Assembly (NCBI RefSeq): GCF_049446155.1
Contig: NZ_JBMSEE010000004.1
Coordinates: forward strand, 62,001-126,000
Source: Rivibacter sp049446155
Lineage (GTDB): Bacteria; Pseudomonadota; Gammaproteobacteria; Burkholderiales; Burkholderiaceae_C
Direction: 5' to 3'
DNA length: 64,000 bases
Below are positions 1 to 8,246 of the stretch, in pieces; within the stretch, counting starts at the first letter, position 1; every line of letters starts with the position of its first letter. The notes under the pieces were generated by a model. It searched no databases. It saw only the letters and a program-made list of their open reading frames with translations, and was not told where the DNA came from. A program made the translations under genes and the position numbers.

Positions 1-1
1 T

Positions 2-247
2 GGCGCGCAGCCGCCGGCGCGCCTCGCGACCACACCGCTGTGGCTCGTCGAGCGCGCCAGCGATGCGCCGCCGGTGCCCGTGCTGGTCAATCTGGGCGAC
101 GAGGTCGCGCCGGGCTTCGAGAGCTTTGACCGGCTGATCGAGATCGTCGGCAACGACGATGCCGAGCGCCAGGCCGGCCGTCGCCGTTGGAAGCACTACA
201 GCGATCGCGGCTATGCGATCGAACGTCACGAGGTCGGCGCGCGATGA
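2..247 (+). CDS. holC: DNA polymerase III subunit chi, 3' part only
   Basis: The window opens inside a reading frame that ends at 247. Its last residues include LIEIVGNDDAERQAGRRRW and a terminal HEVGAR, the C-terminal signature of the chi subunit, which links the clamp loader to single-strand binding protein at the replication fork. About 80 residues are visible; the start lies upstream of the window. The stop codon overlaps the ATG of the next gene (ATGA), so the two are translationally coupled. Confidence 0.85.
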   Translation, partial: GAQPPARLATTPLWLVERASDAPPVPVLVNLGDEVAPGFESFDRLIEIVGNDDAERQAGRRRWKHYSDRGYAIERHEVGAR

Positions 248-678
248 GCCAGTCGGGTTCGCGCCCGCCGCCGCGCACGCCGCCGCGCGTGGTGCCCACG
301 CTGACCGAGGTGGTGGGCCGCGCCGGCGCGCCGGCACCCGAGCTGGCGTCGCCGATGACGCCGCCGACGACTCCTGCGACGGCGCGTGCACCCTCGTCAC
401 GCACGCCGCAGCCGCCGGCGCGCACTGCCGAGGTGCCCGCGGCGCCTGCTGCTGTTTCTGCAATCGACGAAGAGGCTCTGGTCCAGCGCGTCCTCGCCGA
501 GGCGATGCGCCAGGCCGGCCCGATCGTCGAGCGTCGCCTGAGGCTCGCCCTGGCGCCCGCGCTGGCGCGGCTGGCAGATGCCTTCGTTCAGAACGCGCGC
601 GACGAGATCACGCGCAGCGTCCAAGAAGCACTGGCCAAGGCGCTCGATCAGGAACTCGCGCGCCGCAAGCCGCGCTGA
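244..678 (+). CDS. Hypothetical Pro/Ala-rich protein coupled to holC
   Basis: A 144-residue protein starting at an ATG that overlaps the holC stop. The first ~80 residues are rich in Pro, Ala, Arg and Thr and look disordered. Residues ~80-144 are a charged, probably helical segment containing EEALVQRVLAEAMRQAGPIV and ending ELARRKPR. Small proteins of this build (DUF2486-like) often follow holC in Burkholderiales, which is the only hint of function. No signal peptide or membrane segment is visible. I assign no activity. Confidence 0.7.
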   Translation: MSQSGSRPPPRTPPRVVPTLTEVVGRAGAPAPELASPMTPPTTPATARAPSSRTPQPPARTAEVPAAPAAVSAIDEEALVQRVLAEAMRQAGPIVERRLRLALAPALARLADAFVQNARDEITRSVQEALAKALDQELARRKPR

Positions 679-883
679 GGCGGGCGCCCCCAGGCGCAGC
701 GTGGCCTGCGCCTTGCTAACAAATCCGCTCGTGGATGCGCGGCCAAGAGCCGGTCGATGCGCAAGCGCCGACGGTGTTTTCCCCATGCCAACGCATGCGG
801 TTCGCGGCACGAATTCGGTTAATGTTCGCGCCGTTGAGAACACCCACATCCTCTCAACCTATAGCCAACTTCGGAGGTACTCC

Positions 884-2017
884 ATGCAACGCAAACTGAA
901 CGCTCTCGCGGTCGCAATCGGCCTGCTGGCCGCTGCCGCGTCGGTGTCGGCACAAGAAATGGTGGTGAAGATCGGCCACGTCGGTCCGGTCTCGGGCCCG
1001 CAGGCTCACTACGGCAAGGACAATGAGAACGGCGCGCGCATGGCGGTCGAGGAGCTCAATGCCAAGGGCGTGACGATCGGTGGCAAGAAGGTCAAGCTGG
1101 AACTCATCGCCGAAGACGATGCGGCCGACCCGAAGCAAGGCACCGCCGCGGCCCAGAAGCTGTGCGACGCCAAGGTCAACGGCGTGGTCGGCCACCTGAA
1201 CTCGGGCACCACGATCCCGGCCTCGAAGATCTATAACGACTGCGGCATTCCGCAGGTCACGCCGTCGGCTACCAACCCGAAGTACTCGCAGCAAGGCTTC
1301 AAGACGGCCTTCCGCCTGCTGGCCAACGACAACGCGCTGGGCGCAGGCCTCGCGCTGCACGCTGCCAACAACCTGAAGCTGAAGAAGGTTGCGATCATCG
1401 ACGACCGCACCGCCTACGGCCAGGGTGTGGCCGAGGTCTTCAAGAAGACGGCCCTGCAGCGCGGCATCCAGGTCGTGGACGAGCAGTACACCACCGACAA
1501 GGCCACCGACTTCATGGCGATCCTGACCTCGATCAAGTCGAAGGCTCCGGACGGCATCTTCTACGGCGGCATGGACCCGCAAGCCGGCCCGATGCTGCGC
1601 CAGATGGACCAGCTCGGCCTGTCGAACGTCAAGTTCTTCGGCGGCGACGGCATCTGCACGGCCAAGCTCTCCGAGCTGTCGGCCGGTGCCAAGAGCCTGG
1701 GCAACGTGATCTGTGCCGAGGGCGGTTCGTCGCTCGAGAAGATGCCTGGCGGCAAGGCCTGGAAGGCCAAGTACGACGCCAAGTACCCGGGCCAGTTCCA
1801 GGTCTACTCGCCGTACACCTATGACGCGGTGCACGTTCTGGTTCAGGCGATGATCGACGCCGGCTCGGCCGATCCGAAGGTCTATCTGCCCAAGCTCGCG
1901 GCGGTCAACTACACCGGCGTGACCGCCAAGGTGGCGTTCGAGGCCGACGGCGAGCTGAAGAACCCGGCCATGACCCTGTACAACTACAAGGACGGCAAGA
2001 AGGTCCCGCTGAACTGA
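884..2017 (+). CDS. Branched-chain amino-acid ABC transporter substrate-binding protein
   Basis: A 377-residue periplasmic binding protein of the LivK type. It starts at ATG 884, preceded by a strong GGAGGT at 873-878. Residues 1-23 form a signal peptide (MQRKLNALAVAIGLLAAAAS, then an A-x-A-like cleavage site before QE). The mature N-terminus VVKIGHVGPVSGPQAHYGKD is typical of family I solute-binding proteins, which capture Leu/Ile/Val or related ligands for LivHMGF permeases. No liv permease or ATPase gene lies nearby, so it is an orphan binding protein here. A strong intrinsic terminator follows, indicating a single-gene transcript. Codons are highly biased (AAG, CTG, GGC), which suggests high expression. 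Confidence 0.93.
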   Translation: MQRKLNALAVAIGLLAAAASVSAQEMVVKIGHVGPVSGPQAHYGKDNENGARMAVEELNAKGVTIGGKKVKLELIAEDDAADPKQGTAAAQKLCDAKVNGVVGHLNSGTTIPASKIYNDCGIPQVTPSATNPKYSQQGFKTAFRLLANDNALGAGLALHAANNLKLKKVAIIDDRTAYGQGVAEVFKKTALQRGIQVVDEQYTTDKATDFMAILTSIKSKAPDGIFYGGMDPQAGPMLRQMDQLGLSNVKFFGGDGICTAKLSELSAGAKSLGNVICAEGGSSLEKMPGGKAWKAKYDAKYPGQFQVYSPYTYDAVHVLVQAMIDAGSADPKVYLPKLAAVNYTGVTAKVAFEADGELKNPAMTLYNYKDGKKVPLN

Positions 2018-2041
2018 TCGCTCGGTTCGGTTTTCCTTCGA

Positions 2042-2070
2042 AAAGGGGCGCCTTCGGGCGCCCCTTTCTT
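2042..2070 (+). terminator. Rho-independent terminator after the binding-protein gene
   Basis: An 11-bp perfect stem AAAGGGGCGCC/GGCGCCCCTTT with a TTCG tetraloop, followed by a T-rich run (TTTCTT). It begins 25 bp after the stop codon. Confidence 0.92.
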
Positions 2071-2174
2071 CATGGCCTCGGCGACTCCCACGGCTGAGGG
2101 TGGGCGTCCCAAGGCCGCGTCGCATTCGTGAACTAATGCCGGCCTGATGCGACGCGGGCGCCGAAAATTTGAAC

Positions 2175-2411
2175 ATGAGCCGTTTCAGCAGTAGTCATTC
2201 GTGGTCCGAGGAGTCGCGCGCAGAGCGCCAGAGCCGCATGCATTCCGATGGGTGGTCGCGCCTGTCGGGCGACGATGACGATGACGACGACGCCCCCGCG
2301 CGGCCTGCGCGGCGCCGCAGGAGCAGCCGCTTCGGCGTGTGGGCGGCGATCGGGGGCGCGATCGCGGCCGGCGGCCTGCTCGTGTTGCTGGTTCGCTACC
2401 GGGTGTTCTGA
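2175..2411 (+). CDS. Small single-span membrane protein with an Asp run
   Basis: A 78-residue frame beginning MSRFSSSHSW. A hydrophilic, Ser/Arg/Glu-rich segment leads to a run of seven Asp (residues ~33-39), then an Arg cluster (RPARRRRSSR), then one hydrophobic span (VWAAIGGAIAAGGLLVLLV) ending RYRVF. The pattern predicts an N-in, single-pass inner-membrane protein. No good Shine-Dalgarno is visible; an in-frame TTG lies 6 bp upstream at 2169. I do not recognise a family; the frame may be real but the start is uncertain. Confidence 0.5.
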   Translation: MSRFSSSHSWSEESRAERQSRMHSDGWSRLSGDDDDDDDAPARPARRRRSSRFGVWAAIGGAIAAGGLLVLLVRYRVF

Positions 2412-2527
2412 GCCGCCGCGCTTTCAGCAGCTTTCAGAACGCTTAAGGCTTCTCCAAGGACTTGCCGCGCCTGCGCGGCGACAGTGGCATCGAACCGGGT
2501 CGATGCCCGGTGTCGTTGGAGAACACC

Positions 2528-3241
2528 ATGGACCTGCAAGCTCTTGGCCGCGAAGGCCTCCAGACCCTGATCGACGTCAGCGAGCTCGCCGCCGAGCGCT
2601 CCGCGCCCGGCCTCGGCGAGATGCTGCTCACGCGGGTGCTCGACGAGATCGGCTACGGCATCATGCTGGCCACCGCCAGCGGCGAGCTGCGTTTCGCCAA
2701 CCACACCGCGCTGACCGAGTGCGCCGCGACGCACACGATCCGCCTGCACGACGGCCATCTCCAGGCTCGCCTGCCGCGCGACCAGGACAGCTTTGCCAGG
2801 GCGCTGGCCAATGCCTGCGCCGGCCAGCGCTCGGTGCTGCGCCTGTCGTCCGAGCAGGCCCCGATGTCCGTCGCCGTGGTGCCGCTGGGCACGCCGGTCG
2901 AGTCGGCCGGCCGCGAGCCGCTGGCGCTGCTGCTGTTCGGCAAGCGCCTGTCGTGCGAGCCGCTGAGCGTCGAGTTCTACGCCCAGGTGCACCGCCTCAC
3001 GCTGACCGAGACCACGGTGCTCAAGGGCCTGTGCAGCGGCCTGCGTCCGGCCGCCGTGTCCAAGGAGCTCGGCATCGCGGTGTCGACCGTGCGCAGCCAC
3101 ATCGGCAGCATGCGGCTGAAGACCGGCGCATCGAGCATCGGCCAGCTGGTGCGCATGGTCAGCGCGCTGCCGCCGATCGTGCCGACGCTCAATCGCTTGA
3201 GCTGGGGTGGCCCGAGCGAAGAACACACGCCGAAGGCCTGA
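2528..3241 (+). CDS. LuxR-family transcriptional regulator
   Basis: A 237-residue protein starting at ATG 2528 with GGAG 9 bp upstream. The C-terminal ~65 residues are a LuxR/GerE helix-turn-helix: LTETTVLKGLCSGLRPAAVS, then a recognition helix region VSTVRSHIGSMRLKTG. The N-terminal ~150 residues lack a recognisable receiver domain (no conserved Asp/Lys set) and resemble a PAS-like sensor with GIMLATASGELRFAN near residues 40-55. It is therefore not a classical response regulator. It is flanked by its own intergenic spaces, so probably monocistronic. The signal it senses cannot be told from the sequence. Confidence 0.85.
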   Translation: MDLQALGREGLQTLIDVSELAAERSAPGLGEMLLTRVLDEIGYGIMLATASGELRFANHTALTECAATHTIRLHDGHLQARLPRDQDSFARALANACAGQRSVLRLSSEQAPMSVAVVPLGTPVESAGREPLALLLFGKRLSCEPLSVEFYAQVHRLTLTETTVLKGLCSGLRPAAVSKELGIAVSTVRSHIGSMRLKTGASSIGQLVRMVSALPPIVPTLNRLSWGGPSEEHTPKA

Positions 3242-3262
3242 GCCGGCGCCGGCCAGCGCCGT

Positions 3263-3988
3263 TCAGATCAGCTCGCGCTGCTCGTCGTCGTCACCGTTCG
3301 GGCCGCGACGCGGCGGGCGCGTCGAGCGCACGCTGCCGGGGCTGGGCGCGCGCACCAGCGGCGCCGCGAAGGCATCGAGCGGCCCGGGCCATGGCCGCAG
3401 CAGCTGCATCGCCTCGTCGACCGGGCAGGCGAGCCAGCGGCCGTAGTCCTGCTCGTCGAGGATCGCGACCATGCGCTTCTCTTCGCCGGGGCGATGCATG
3501 CGCTTGAAGACCGGATGCTCGTCGGCATTGACCGTCAGCATCGCGAACGTGAACACGTCGCGGCCCTCGGGGCCGCGCCACTTGGCGTAGATGCCGGCGA
3601 TGCCCATCGGCACGCGGCCCGGCCGCTCGATCGCCCAGCGCACCGCACGGCCGGTCTCCCAGCAGGGTTCATAGACGCGCTCGGCCGGCACGATGCAGCG
3701 CCGGCCCGCCTTCCAACTGGCCTTGAAGCTGGGCTTCTCGGCCACCGTCTCGCTGCGCGCGTTGTAGGTCCGCCGGCCGAAGGCCAGCTCGGCCGCGAAG
3801 TGCGGCAGCAGGCCGAAGAAGCCGTCATCGCACAGCCGGTTGCCGCTGCCGTCCTCGGCCAGCCGGATGAAGGGCGCGAGCCCGAGCGGAAACACCTCGG
3901 CCGGTGTCTCGCGCGGCTCGTGGCGCTGCGCGCCGAAGAACTGCAGCAGCCGATCGGCCTGGCTGACGGGCATGTAGTTCGAGCACAT
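3263..3988 (-). CDS. SOS response-associated peptidase (YedK/HMCES family)
   Basis: A 241-residue SRAP-domain protein. This family forms a thiazolidine crosslink with abasic sites in single-stranded DNA through Cys2. Visible key residues are Cys2 (MCSNYMP; more often MCGRY), Asn and Arg in YNARSET, the glutamate in PAERVYEPCWE and the His in MHRPGEEKRMVAIL. The last ~35 residues are a variable basic/acidic tail (PPRRGPNGDDDEQRELI). The start is fixed by Cys2. The gene lies 8 bp downstream of the LysR gene on the same strand. The substitutions around Cys2 (Ser-Asn for Gly-Arg) mark a subfamily seen in proteobacteria. Confidence 0.9.
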   Translation of the reverse strand: MCSNYMPVSQADRLLQFFGAQRHEPRETPAEVFPLGLAPFIRLAEDGSGNRLCDDGFFGLLPHFAAELAFGRRTYNARSETVAEKPSFKASWKAGRRCIVPAERVYEPCWETGRAVRWAIERPGRVPMGIAGIYAKWRGPEGRDVFTFAMLTVNADEHPVFKRMHRPGEEKRMVAILDEQDYGRWLACPVDEAMQLLRPWPGPLDAFAAPLVRAPSPGSVRSTRPPRRGPNGDDDEQRELI

Positions 3989-3996
3989 GGGGCGAT

Positions 3997-4905
3997 TCAG
4001 GCGGTCAGCGCCGTTCGGCGGCGCGCGGGCGCTGCGCTGCGCTCGGCGCCTTGCAGCAGCGCGATCAGCCGTTCCAGCGCGGGCGACGCCGCGCCGTGCC
4101 AGACCAGATGGGTGCGGTTGTTGCGCACGCGCGCCGGCAGCGGGTGGATGGACACATCGCCGGCGGCGCGCAGCGACTCCAGCACCGAGCGCGGCGCGAT
4201 CGCACAGCCGGTGCCGGCCGCGACGCAGGCGATGATGGCCGGGTAGCTGGCGAACTCGAGCACGCGCTCGGGCAGCAGGTTGGCGGCGCCGAACCAGTCT
4301 TCGAGCCGCTTGCGGTACGAGCAGCCCTGCGCGAAGGCGAGCAAGGTGCTGCGGCCGAGGTCGGCCGCGCGCGTCACCGGCGGATGGCCCTTGCCGGTGA
4401 TCAGCACCAGCTCCTCCTCGAACACCGGCATCGCGTTGAGCTGCGGCGCGGTGAAGGGCTCGCTGACGAAGGCGGCTTCGATGCGGTAGTCGAGCACCCG
4501 CTGGATCAGCGCGCCGGTGGTGCCGGTCGACAGCTCGATCACGACGCCCGGATGCAGCGCGTGGTAGCGCGACAGGATCGCCGGCAGGCGGCTGCCGGCG
4601 GTGCTCTCGAGTGCGCCGAGCCGAAACGGCCCGCGTGCCGGCCCCGCCTTCAGCTCGCTTTCGACGTCGTCGGCCATGCGCAGCAGCCGCTCGGCGTGCA
4701 CCAGCAGGTTCTGGCCTTGCGCCGTCAGCACGAGCGAGCGCCCCTGGCGGCGAAACAGCGCCACGTTCAGGCGCTCCTCGAGCTGCTTGATGCGCGTGGT
4801 GACGTTGCTTTGCACGCGGTGCAGCTGCGCGGCCGCCCGCACGATGCCGCCTTCGCGGGCAACGGCGCGAAAGATCTCCAGCGAATCGAGATCGAGTGTT
4901 CTCAT
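3997..4905 (-). CDS. LysR-family transcriptional regulator
   Basis: A 302-residue LysR-type regulator. Residues ~5-64 are the winged HTH (FRAVAREGGIVRAAAQLHRV, then QSNVTTRIKQLEERLNVALF); residues ~90-295 are the periplasmic-binding-like effector domain. It is divergent from the MFS transporter gene with only 64 bp between start codons, the usual layout for a LysR protein controlling its divergent neighbour. The intergenic contains an A/T-rich tract around 4906-4945 that probably holds both promoters and the operator. Ligand unknown. Confidence 0.92.
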   Translation of the reverse strand: MRTLDLDSLEIFRAVAREGGIVRAAAQLHRVQSNVTTRIKQLEERLNVALFRRQGRSLVLTAQGQNLLVHAERLLRMADDVESELKAGPARGPFRLGALESTAGSRLPAILSRYHALHPGVVIELSTGTTGALIQRVLDYRIEAAFVSEPFTAPQLNAMPVFEEELVLITGKGHPPVTRAADLGRSTLLAFAQGCSYRKRLEDWFGAANLLPERVLEFASYPAIIACVAAGTGCAIAPRSVLESLRAAGDVSIHPLPARVRNNRTHLVWHGAASPALERLIALLQGAERSAAPARRRTALTA

Positions 4906-4969
4906 TCAAAGAATCATAGTTCACGATAATTCATTTGTGGAGAATGTGTTCCGGGCCTTCAATAGGGCC

Positions 4970-6172
4970 ATGGACAAGCACTTCTCGCGAAACTCGCCGG
5001 CCTGGCCGGTGGCGCTGGCCGGCGCGCTGGCCCTGGCCGTCGCGATGGGCATCGGCCGCTTCGCCTTCACGCCGCTGCTGCCGCTGATGCAGCGAGAGCA
5101 CCTGGTCGGCGACTCCGAAGGCGCGGTGCTCGCGGCGATCAACTACGCCGGCTACCTGCTCGGCGCGCTGACCGCCGCGCGGCTGGCCGCGCGGCCGCGC
5201 CGGCTGGTGCTGGCGAGCCTGGTCGCGACCGTGCTGGTGACGGCTGGCGCTGGGCTCGTGAACCACATGGCGGCCTGGGTGCTGCTGCGCGGCGCAGCCG
5301 GCGTGCTGAGCGCCTGGGTGATGGTGGGCGTGAGCGCGTGGGCCATCGGCGAGCTGGCGCGGCGCGGCCGCAGCGAACTGGGCGGCCATGTGTTCGCCGG
5401 CGTCGGGCTGGGCATCGTCGTCGCCGGCGGCTGGACGTGGTGGCATGCCGATGCCGGCTCGGCGGCGCTGTGGGTGCACCTCGGCCTGCTGGCGGTGCCG
5501 GCCGTCGTGGCGATCGCGTGGGTCTGGAAGCGCGATGCAGCGGCGCCCGTGGCGGCGAAGGCCGGCGAGGCTTCGCGCGCTCGTCAGCGCGAATGGGGCC
5601 TGGTGATCGCCTATGGCCTGTTCGGCTTCGGCTACATCCTTCCGGCCACCTATCTGCCGGCGATGGCGCGCACGCTCGTCGACGATCCGCGCTGGTTCGG
5701 GCTGGCCTGGCCGGTGTTCGGCGCGGCGGCCGCGGCGTCGACGCTGATGGCCGGCGCCGCGCTCAAGCGCTGGCGCCAGCAGGACGTCTGGGCCGTCTGC
5801 CACGCGTTGATGGCCGTCGGCGCCGTGCTGCCGCTGCTGAGCCGCTCGCCGGCGGCGATCGCCGCGGCGGCCCTGGCCGTGGGCGGCAGCTTCATGGTCG
5901 CGACCATGTCCGGCCTGCAGCTGGCCCGCGCGCGCGCCGCCGAGAATCCCGCACCGCTGCTGGCGCGCATGGTCGCCGGCTTCGCCACCGGCCAGATCGC
6001 CGGGCCGCTGGTCACGGTGGCGGTGGCCCACTGGCGCGGCGCCAGCGGCATCGAGCCGACCCTCGTGATCGCCGCGGCGCTGCTGGCGGCCAGCGGACTG
6101 TGGCTTTATCGACAACCCTCTGCCGAAGGAGAGCTCGCTCATGGAACCGAACCGCACGCCGCAACCCGTTAG
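4970..6172 (+). CDS. YbfB/YjiJ-family MFS transporter
   Basis: A 400-residue, roughly 12-span membrane protein of the MFS_4 type. Diagnostic segments are MGIGRFAFTPLLPLMQ at the first helix and AAINYAGYLLGAL in the second. The start is the ATG at 4970 (MDKHFSRNSPAW); an in-frame GTG at 4946 is a less likely alternative. It is divergent from the LysR gene and overlaps the next gene by 32 bp, so it is translationally coupled. Transported substrate unknown; members are usually annotated as drug or sugar/organic-acid exporters without proof. Confidence 0.88.
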   Translation: MDKHFSRNSPAWPVALAGALALAVAMGIGRFAFTPLLPLMQREHLVGDSEGAVLAAINYAGYLLGALTAARLAARPRRLVLASLVATVLVTAGAGLVNHMAAWVLLRGAAGVLSAWVMVGVSAWAIGELARRGRSELGGHVFAGVGLGIVVAGGWTWWHADAGSAALWVHLGLLAVPAVVAIAWVWKRDAAAPVAAKAGEASRARQREWGLVIAYGLFGFGYILPATYLPAMARTLVDDPRWFGLAWPVFGAAAAASTLMAGAALKRWRQQDVWAVCHALMAVGAVLPLLSRSPAAIAAAALAVGGSFMVATMSGLQLARARAAENPAPLLARMVAGFATGQIAGPLVTVAVAHWRGASGIEPTLVIAAALLAASGLWLYRQPSAEGELAHGTEPHAATR

Positions 6173-6749
6173 CCAGGGTGGCGGGCCCGAGCGCCTGCCG
6201 CTGCCGCCGATGGCGGCGCTCGACGATGCCCAGCGCGCCGCCGCGCAGGCGCTGATCGACGGCCCGCGCAAGGCCGTCTACGGCCCCTTCGTGCCGCTGC
6301 TGCGCACGCCGGCGCTGCTCGATCGCGTCGCGCAGCTCGGCGAGGCGCTGCGCTTCGGCGGCGCGCTCGACGCGCGCGTGCGCGAGCTCGCCATCGCCGC
6401 CACCGCCGCGGCCGTGGGCAATCAGTTCGAGTGGGTCATGCACGAGCCGCTGGCGCGCGCGGCCGGCGTCAGCGCGGCGGCGCTGGAGGCCGTGCGCGTC
6501 GGTGCGCGGCCCGAAGGCCTGGCGCGCGACGAGCAGATCGCCTTCGACTTCACGAGCGAGCTGTTGCGCCGCCACGGCGTGGCCGACCTGAGCTACGAGC
6601 GCGCGCGCGAGACCTTCGGCGAGGCCGGGGTGGTTGAGCTTTCGACGCTGGTGGGCTACTTTGCGATGGTGTCCTGGGTCATGAACGTCGCGCGCACGCC
6701 GTCGAGGCCGACAGCGGAGGTCGCGCCCCTGCCATCGCATCCGCTGTAG
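6141..6749 (+). CDS. Carboxymuconolactone decarboxylase-family protein
   Basis: A 202-residue protein starting inside the end of the MFS gene with a good AAGGAG 9 bp upstream. Residues ~85-140 carry the CMD fold signature (ARVRELAIAATAAAVGNQFE, then WVMHEPLARAAGV). The Cys-x-x-Cys pair of AhpD peroxidase-type members is absent, so it belongs with gamma-carboxymuconolactone decarboxylase-like proteins. Co-transcription with an MFS gene under a LysR regulator suggests a small uptake or detoxification unit for an aromatic or quinone-like compound; this is inference. Confidence 0.85.
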   Translation: MEPNRTPQPVSQGGGPERLPLPPMAALDDAQRAAAQALIDGPRKAVYGPFVPLLRTPALLDRVAQLGEALRFGGALDARVRELAIAATAAAVGNQFEWVMHEPLARAAGVSAAALEAVRVGARPEGLARDEQIAFDFTSELLRRHGVADLSYERARETFGEAGVVELSTLVGYFAMVSWVMNVARTPSRPTAEVAPLPSHPL

Positions 6750-6790
6750 CGCGGCGGCGCTACGGAAACATCGGTTGACCGCTCATCGAT

Positions 6791-7054
6791 ATGGAACGCG
6801 AACTCTGGGTCCAACGATTCGCCGACGCCATGGTGCACCTGGGCGCGCGGCTCACGACCGCCGAGCTGCAGCGCCACGGCCGCGAACTGTGGGAGACCGA
6901 GTCGACCACCAAGCCGGAACAGGTGGCACGCCAGGAGATCGAGAACCTCGCGCCGATCGACCGCGAGCCGACGGTGGCCGCGGGAGGAATTCGCACGGAG
7001 CCGATCGAGGCGCCGGAGAGGATGCGGGATCAGGTGGTGTTTCGGCGGCCGTGA
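6791..7054 (+). CDS. Small hypothetical protein
   Basis: An 87-residue hydrophilic protein beginning MERELWVQRFADAMVHLGAR. The N-terminal half looks like a helical pair (LTTAELQRHGRELWETES); the C-terminal half is less ordered. It starts 41 bp after the carboxymuconolactone-family gene and may be read from the same transcript. No known domain is recognised. Confidence 0.55.
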   Translation: MERELWVQRFADAMVHLGARLTTAELQRHGRELWETESTTKPEQVARQEIENLAPIDREPTVAAGGIRTEPIEAPERMRDQVVFRRP

Positions 7055-7092
7055 GCTGGGTGGCCGGTGCCGGCGAGTGACGACGGCACTGC

Positions 7093-7183
7093 TGGCGGAG
7101 GGAGCGGGATTCGAACCCGCGGTGGGCTGTTAACCCACACACGCTTTCCAGGCGTGCGACTTAAACCACTCATCCATCCCTCC
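7093..7183 (-). tRNA. tRNA-Ser (anticodon GGA)
   Basis: On the minus strand the sequence begins GGAGGGATGGATGAGTGG and ends with TCCCTCC, discriminator G and an encoded CCA (7093-7095). The 7-bp acceptor stem is perfect (GGAGGGA/TCCCTCC). The anticodon stem CACGC/GCGTG holds the loop CTGGAAA, giving anticodon GGA, which reads UCC and UCU. A long variable arm (TGTGGGTTAACAGCCCAC) is present, as expected for serine tRNA. The T-arm GGGTTCGAATCCC is canonical. Confidence 0.97.
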
Positions 7184-7266
7184 AGGCCAAGTCCGGCGTG
7201 CGCCGGGCCTGACGTGCATCGGGGTGCCGCGGTTTCCCAACCAGAGCACCCCGTCGCAGGGCGCGG

Positions 7267-7293
7267 ATTCTAGCGCAGCGCCGGGTCGCTCAA
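7267..7293 (-). promoter_or_regulatory. Possible tRNA-Ser promoter
   Basis: On the minus strand, TTGAGC (7293-7288) is followed after 15 bp by TAGAAT (7272-7267), 84 bp upstream of the tRNA 5' end. The -10 is good but the spacer is short, and the site overlaps the stop of the slipin gene. Transcription would reach the tRNA after a ~75-nt leader. Confidence 0.3.
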
Positions 7294-8204
7294 CGCGCCG
7301 CCGGCCGCTCCTTCATCAGCGTCATCGCGGTGCCGATCAGCGCCGAGACCTCGGTCATGTTGCCCGGCACGATCATCGTGTTGTTCTTCTGCGCGAGCTG
7401 GGCATAGGCCTCGACGGCCTTCTCGGCCACCTTGAGCTGCACCGCCTGCTCGCCGCCGGGCTCGCGGATCGCCTCGGCGATCTTGCGGATCGCGCCGGCC
7501 GTGGCGTCGGCCACCGCGGTGATGGCCGCGGCCTCGCCCTGGGCCTTGTTGATCTCGGCCTGCTTCTCGCCCTCGGAGCGCGCGATGAAGGCCTCGCGCT
7601 CGCCGGTGGCGATGTTGATCTGCTCCTGGCGGCGGCCTTCGGATGCGGCGATCAGCGCGCGCTTCTCGCGCTCGGCGGTGATCTGCGCCTGCATCGAATG
7701 CAGGATCGCCGCCGGCGGCGTGAGGTCCTTGATCTCGTAGCGCAGCACCTTGACGCCCCAGTTGAGCGCTGCCTCGTCGAGCGCGCTGACCACGGCGCCG
7801 TTGATCACGGCGCGCTCCTCGAAGGTCTTGTCGAGTTCCATCTTGCCGATCACCGAGCGCAGCGTGGTCTGCGCCAGCTGGGTGATCGCGATGATGTAGT
7901 TCGACGAGCCGTAGCTCGCGCGCATCGGGTCGGTGACCTGGAAGTACAGGATGCCGTCGACGGTGAGCTGGGTGTTGTCGCGCGTGATGCAGACCTGGCT
8001 GGGCACGTCGAGTGGGATCTCCTTGAGCGAGTGCTTGTAGGCCAGCCGGTCGACGAAGGGCACGAGGAAATTCAGGCCCGGCGTGAGCGTGGCGTGGTAG
8101 CGGCCCAGCCGCTCGACCACCCAGGCGTGCTGCTGCGGCACGACCTTGATCGCGCGGCTGATGAAGATGACGGCGATGACGACGATGACGATCGCGATTT
8201 CCAT
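7290..8204 (-). CDS. SPFH-domain slipin/QmcA-type membrane protease-associated protein
   Basis: A 304-residue stomatin/prohibitin-family protein. Residues 1-18 are a single membrane anchor (IAIVIVVIAVIFISRAI). The SPFH domain follows: VVPQQHAWVVERLGRYHATL, LTVDGILYFQVTDP, and the late signature YEIKDLTPPAAILHSMQAQ. Residues ~190-260 form a long Ala/Glu-rich coiled coil (REKRALIAASEGRRQEQINI). Such proteins build membrane microdomains and scaffold proteases. It is followed by an NfeD protein encoded immediately upstream on the same strand, the standard partner arrangement. Confidence 0.92.
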   Translation of the reverse strand: MEIAIVIVVIAVIFISRAIKVVPQQHAWVVERLGRYHATLTPGLNFLVPFVDRLAYKHSLKEIPLDVPSQVCITRDNTQLTVDGILYFQVTDPMRASYGSSNYIIAITQLAQTTLRSVIGKMELDKTFEERAVINGAVVSALDEAALNWGVKVLRYEIKDLTPPAAILHSMQAQITAEREKRALIAASEGRRQEQINIATGEREAFIARSEGEKQAEINKAQGEAAAITAVADATAGAIRKIAEAIREPGGEQAVQLKVAEKAVEAYAQLAQKNNTMIVPGNMTEVSALIGTAMTLMKERPAAR

Positions 8205-8246
8205 GCGGCTCCTGGCGGTCGGGTTGGAAAGGGTGGGCGCGCCGCG

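Noticed and set aside
834..865. TTGAGA and CTATAGC as the promoter of the binding-protein gene.
   Set aside because: The spacer is about 19-20 bp and the start would leave almost no leader before the Shine-Dalgarno, so I do not assign it.
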